A DNA stretch of 6,919 bases from CAZFAT01 sp964517075 (lineage in GTDB: Bacteria > Acidobacteriota > Vicinamibacteria > Vicinamibacterales > SCN-69-37). Under the pieces are notes generated by a model. That model did not search any database and had not been told where the DNA came from. It saw nothing but the letters and a program-made list of their open reading frames with translations. The stretch's first letter is position 1. The number at the start of each line of letters is the position of its first letter. Shown one piece after another: positions 6,337 through 6,919 of the stretch. The position numbers and the translations under genes were made by a program. The DNA lies in the NCBI GenBank assembly GCA_964517075.1, contig CAZFAT010000155.1, forward strand, positions 1 to 6,919. Reading direction: 5' to 3'.

Positions 6337-6919
6337 ATGCGCGGAGCTTTGTTCGTTCTCGCGGCGGCGCTGGCCGTGCCCGTCGCCGCACGGGCCGGTC
6401 AGGCGCAGGTGCCCGCGCCGGCCCCGGCCCCGCAGCGGGCCGCGCCCCTCTCGACCAGCGATCTCGGGCAGGTTTACGTGCTCTACCTGCAGGGCCGCGA
6501 CCTGGCCGGGCAGCGGGACTTCCCGGGCGCGATTGCCAATTTCCGCAAGGCGCTCGAGCTGGCCCCGCAGGCCGCGGATCTCCGCGCGGAACTCGCCGGC
6601 CTCTACGCGCGCAGCACCCCGCCCCGGTTCCTGGAAGCGCAAGCGGAGGCCCGCCGCGCGATTGACACCGATCCGGACAACCGCGAGGCCCACCGCGTCC
6701 TCGGCCTCATCGAATCGGCGATGATTCAACAGTCGCCCACGCCTCCGACGACTGAGATGCTGCAGGAAGCGATCGGGCACCTCGAATACGCGCTGGCCGG
6801 TGGCGTCGCGGATCCCCCCGTGCAGCTCACGGTCGCCGAGTTGTACCTGCAGCAGGGCAATGCGCCGCGGGCCGCGGCCTCGGCGCAGAGGTTCCTTCAG
6901 GATCAGCCGGGCTATCCGC
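6337..6919 (+). CDS. Exported TPR-repeat protein (3' end beyond window)
   Basis: The frame is open from ATG 6337 to the window end, giving 194 residues without a stop. The start MRGALFVLAAALAVPVAARA looks like a Sec signal peptide (Arg at 2, hydrophobic core, ARA at 18-20 for cleavage). There is no lipobox Cys, so the product is probably soluble periplasmic or secreted. A Pro/Ala linker (25-37) follows. Helical repeats of TPR type then appear: residues about 43-77 (G-R-D...F-x-x-A-I-x-x-F-x-x-A-L-x-x-x-P, the clearest unit), 79-113 (ending A-I-D-T-D-P), 116-156 and 161-192. TPR proteins act as scaffolds for protein complexes; no specific partner is indicated. Upstream is a weak GAAG but no strong Shine-Dalgarno, and an in-frame GTG at 6319 is an alternative start. 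It is divergent from the glycan operon, so a joint role is possible but unproven. Confidence 0.8.
   Translation, partial: MRGALFVLAAALAVPVAARAGQAQVPAPAPAPQRAAPLSTSDLGQVYVLYLQGRDLAGQRDFPGAIANFRKALELAPQAADLRAELAGLYARSTPPRFLEAQAEARRAIDTDPDNREAHRVLGLIESAMIQQSPTPPTTEMLQEAIGHLEYALAGGVADPPVQLTVAELYLQQGNAPRAAASAQRFLQDQPGYP

Noticed and set aside
6285..6338. Longer Trm112 product starting at the ATG at 6338
   Set aside because: The 18 extra residues do not resemble the family N-terminus and would run across the start of the divergent TPR gene. ATG 6284 has a GAGG at good spacing.
1..6919. Defence system, mobile element, CRISPR array, tRNA or rRNA
   Set aside because: No transposase, integrase, nuclease, toxin-antitoxin pair, spaced direct repeats, cloverleaf or rRNA-like segment was seen on either strand. 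Nearly all the sequence is accounted for by envelope-related and transport genes.

Overview
The window is GC-rich DNA from what looks like a Gram-negative (LPS-type) bacterium. All seven main genes have strong G/C bias at third codon positions, at least three start with GTG, and several overlap by four bases. The gene content (heptosyltransferase-type GT9, O-antigen ligase family, two polytopic GT-C-type sugar transferases, a Trm112 zinc protein, an exported TPR protein) and style resemble high-GC Acidobacteriota of the Vicinamibacteria type or similar environmental lineages. The phylum is only an impression; the sequence does not settle it.

Layout: two gene clusters converge on a 33-bp gap at 2621-2653. 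The rightward cluster has the last codons of an upstream gene (1-42), a GT-C-like integral membrane glycosyltransferase (39-1388) and an MFS transporter (1385-2620). Each junction is a 4-bp stop/start overlap (ATGA at 39-42, GTGA at 1385-1388), which points to one translationally coupled operon. The leftward cluster, in transcription order, has a Trm112/YcaR-family small zinc protein (6284-6114), a GT9 glycosyltransferase (6106-5033), an O-antigen ligase/polymerase-family membrane protein (5036-3870) and an ArnT/PMT-like GT-C membrane transferase (3838-2654). Its junctions are a 7-bp gap, a GTGA overlap and a 31-bp gap, so it too looks like one operon.

To the right, a 52-bp divergent intergenic region (6285-6336) separates the leftward operon from a gene for an exported TPR-repeat protein that runs off the window end (6337-6919).

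Functionally, the leftward operon looks like an envelope-glycan module: GT9 would add a core sugar in the cytoplasm, the ligase-family protein would transfer or join lipid-linked glycan on the outer face of the inner membrane, and the ArnT-like enzyme would decorate the product from a polyprenyl-phosphate sugar. The rightward GT-C/MFS pair is less easily interpreted. No RNA gene, mobile element, CRISPR array, phage gene or defence system was seen, and coding density is close to complete. The points most worth a second look are the coupled GT-C/MFS pair, the Trm112 gene at the head of a glycan operon, an 18-bp perfect palindrome inside the GT9 gene, and the compact divergent promoter region.
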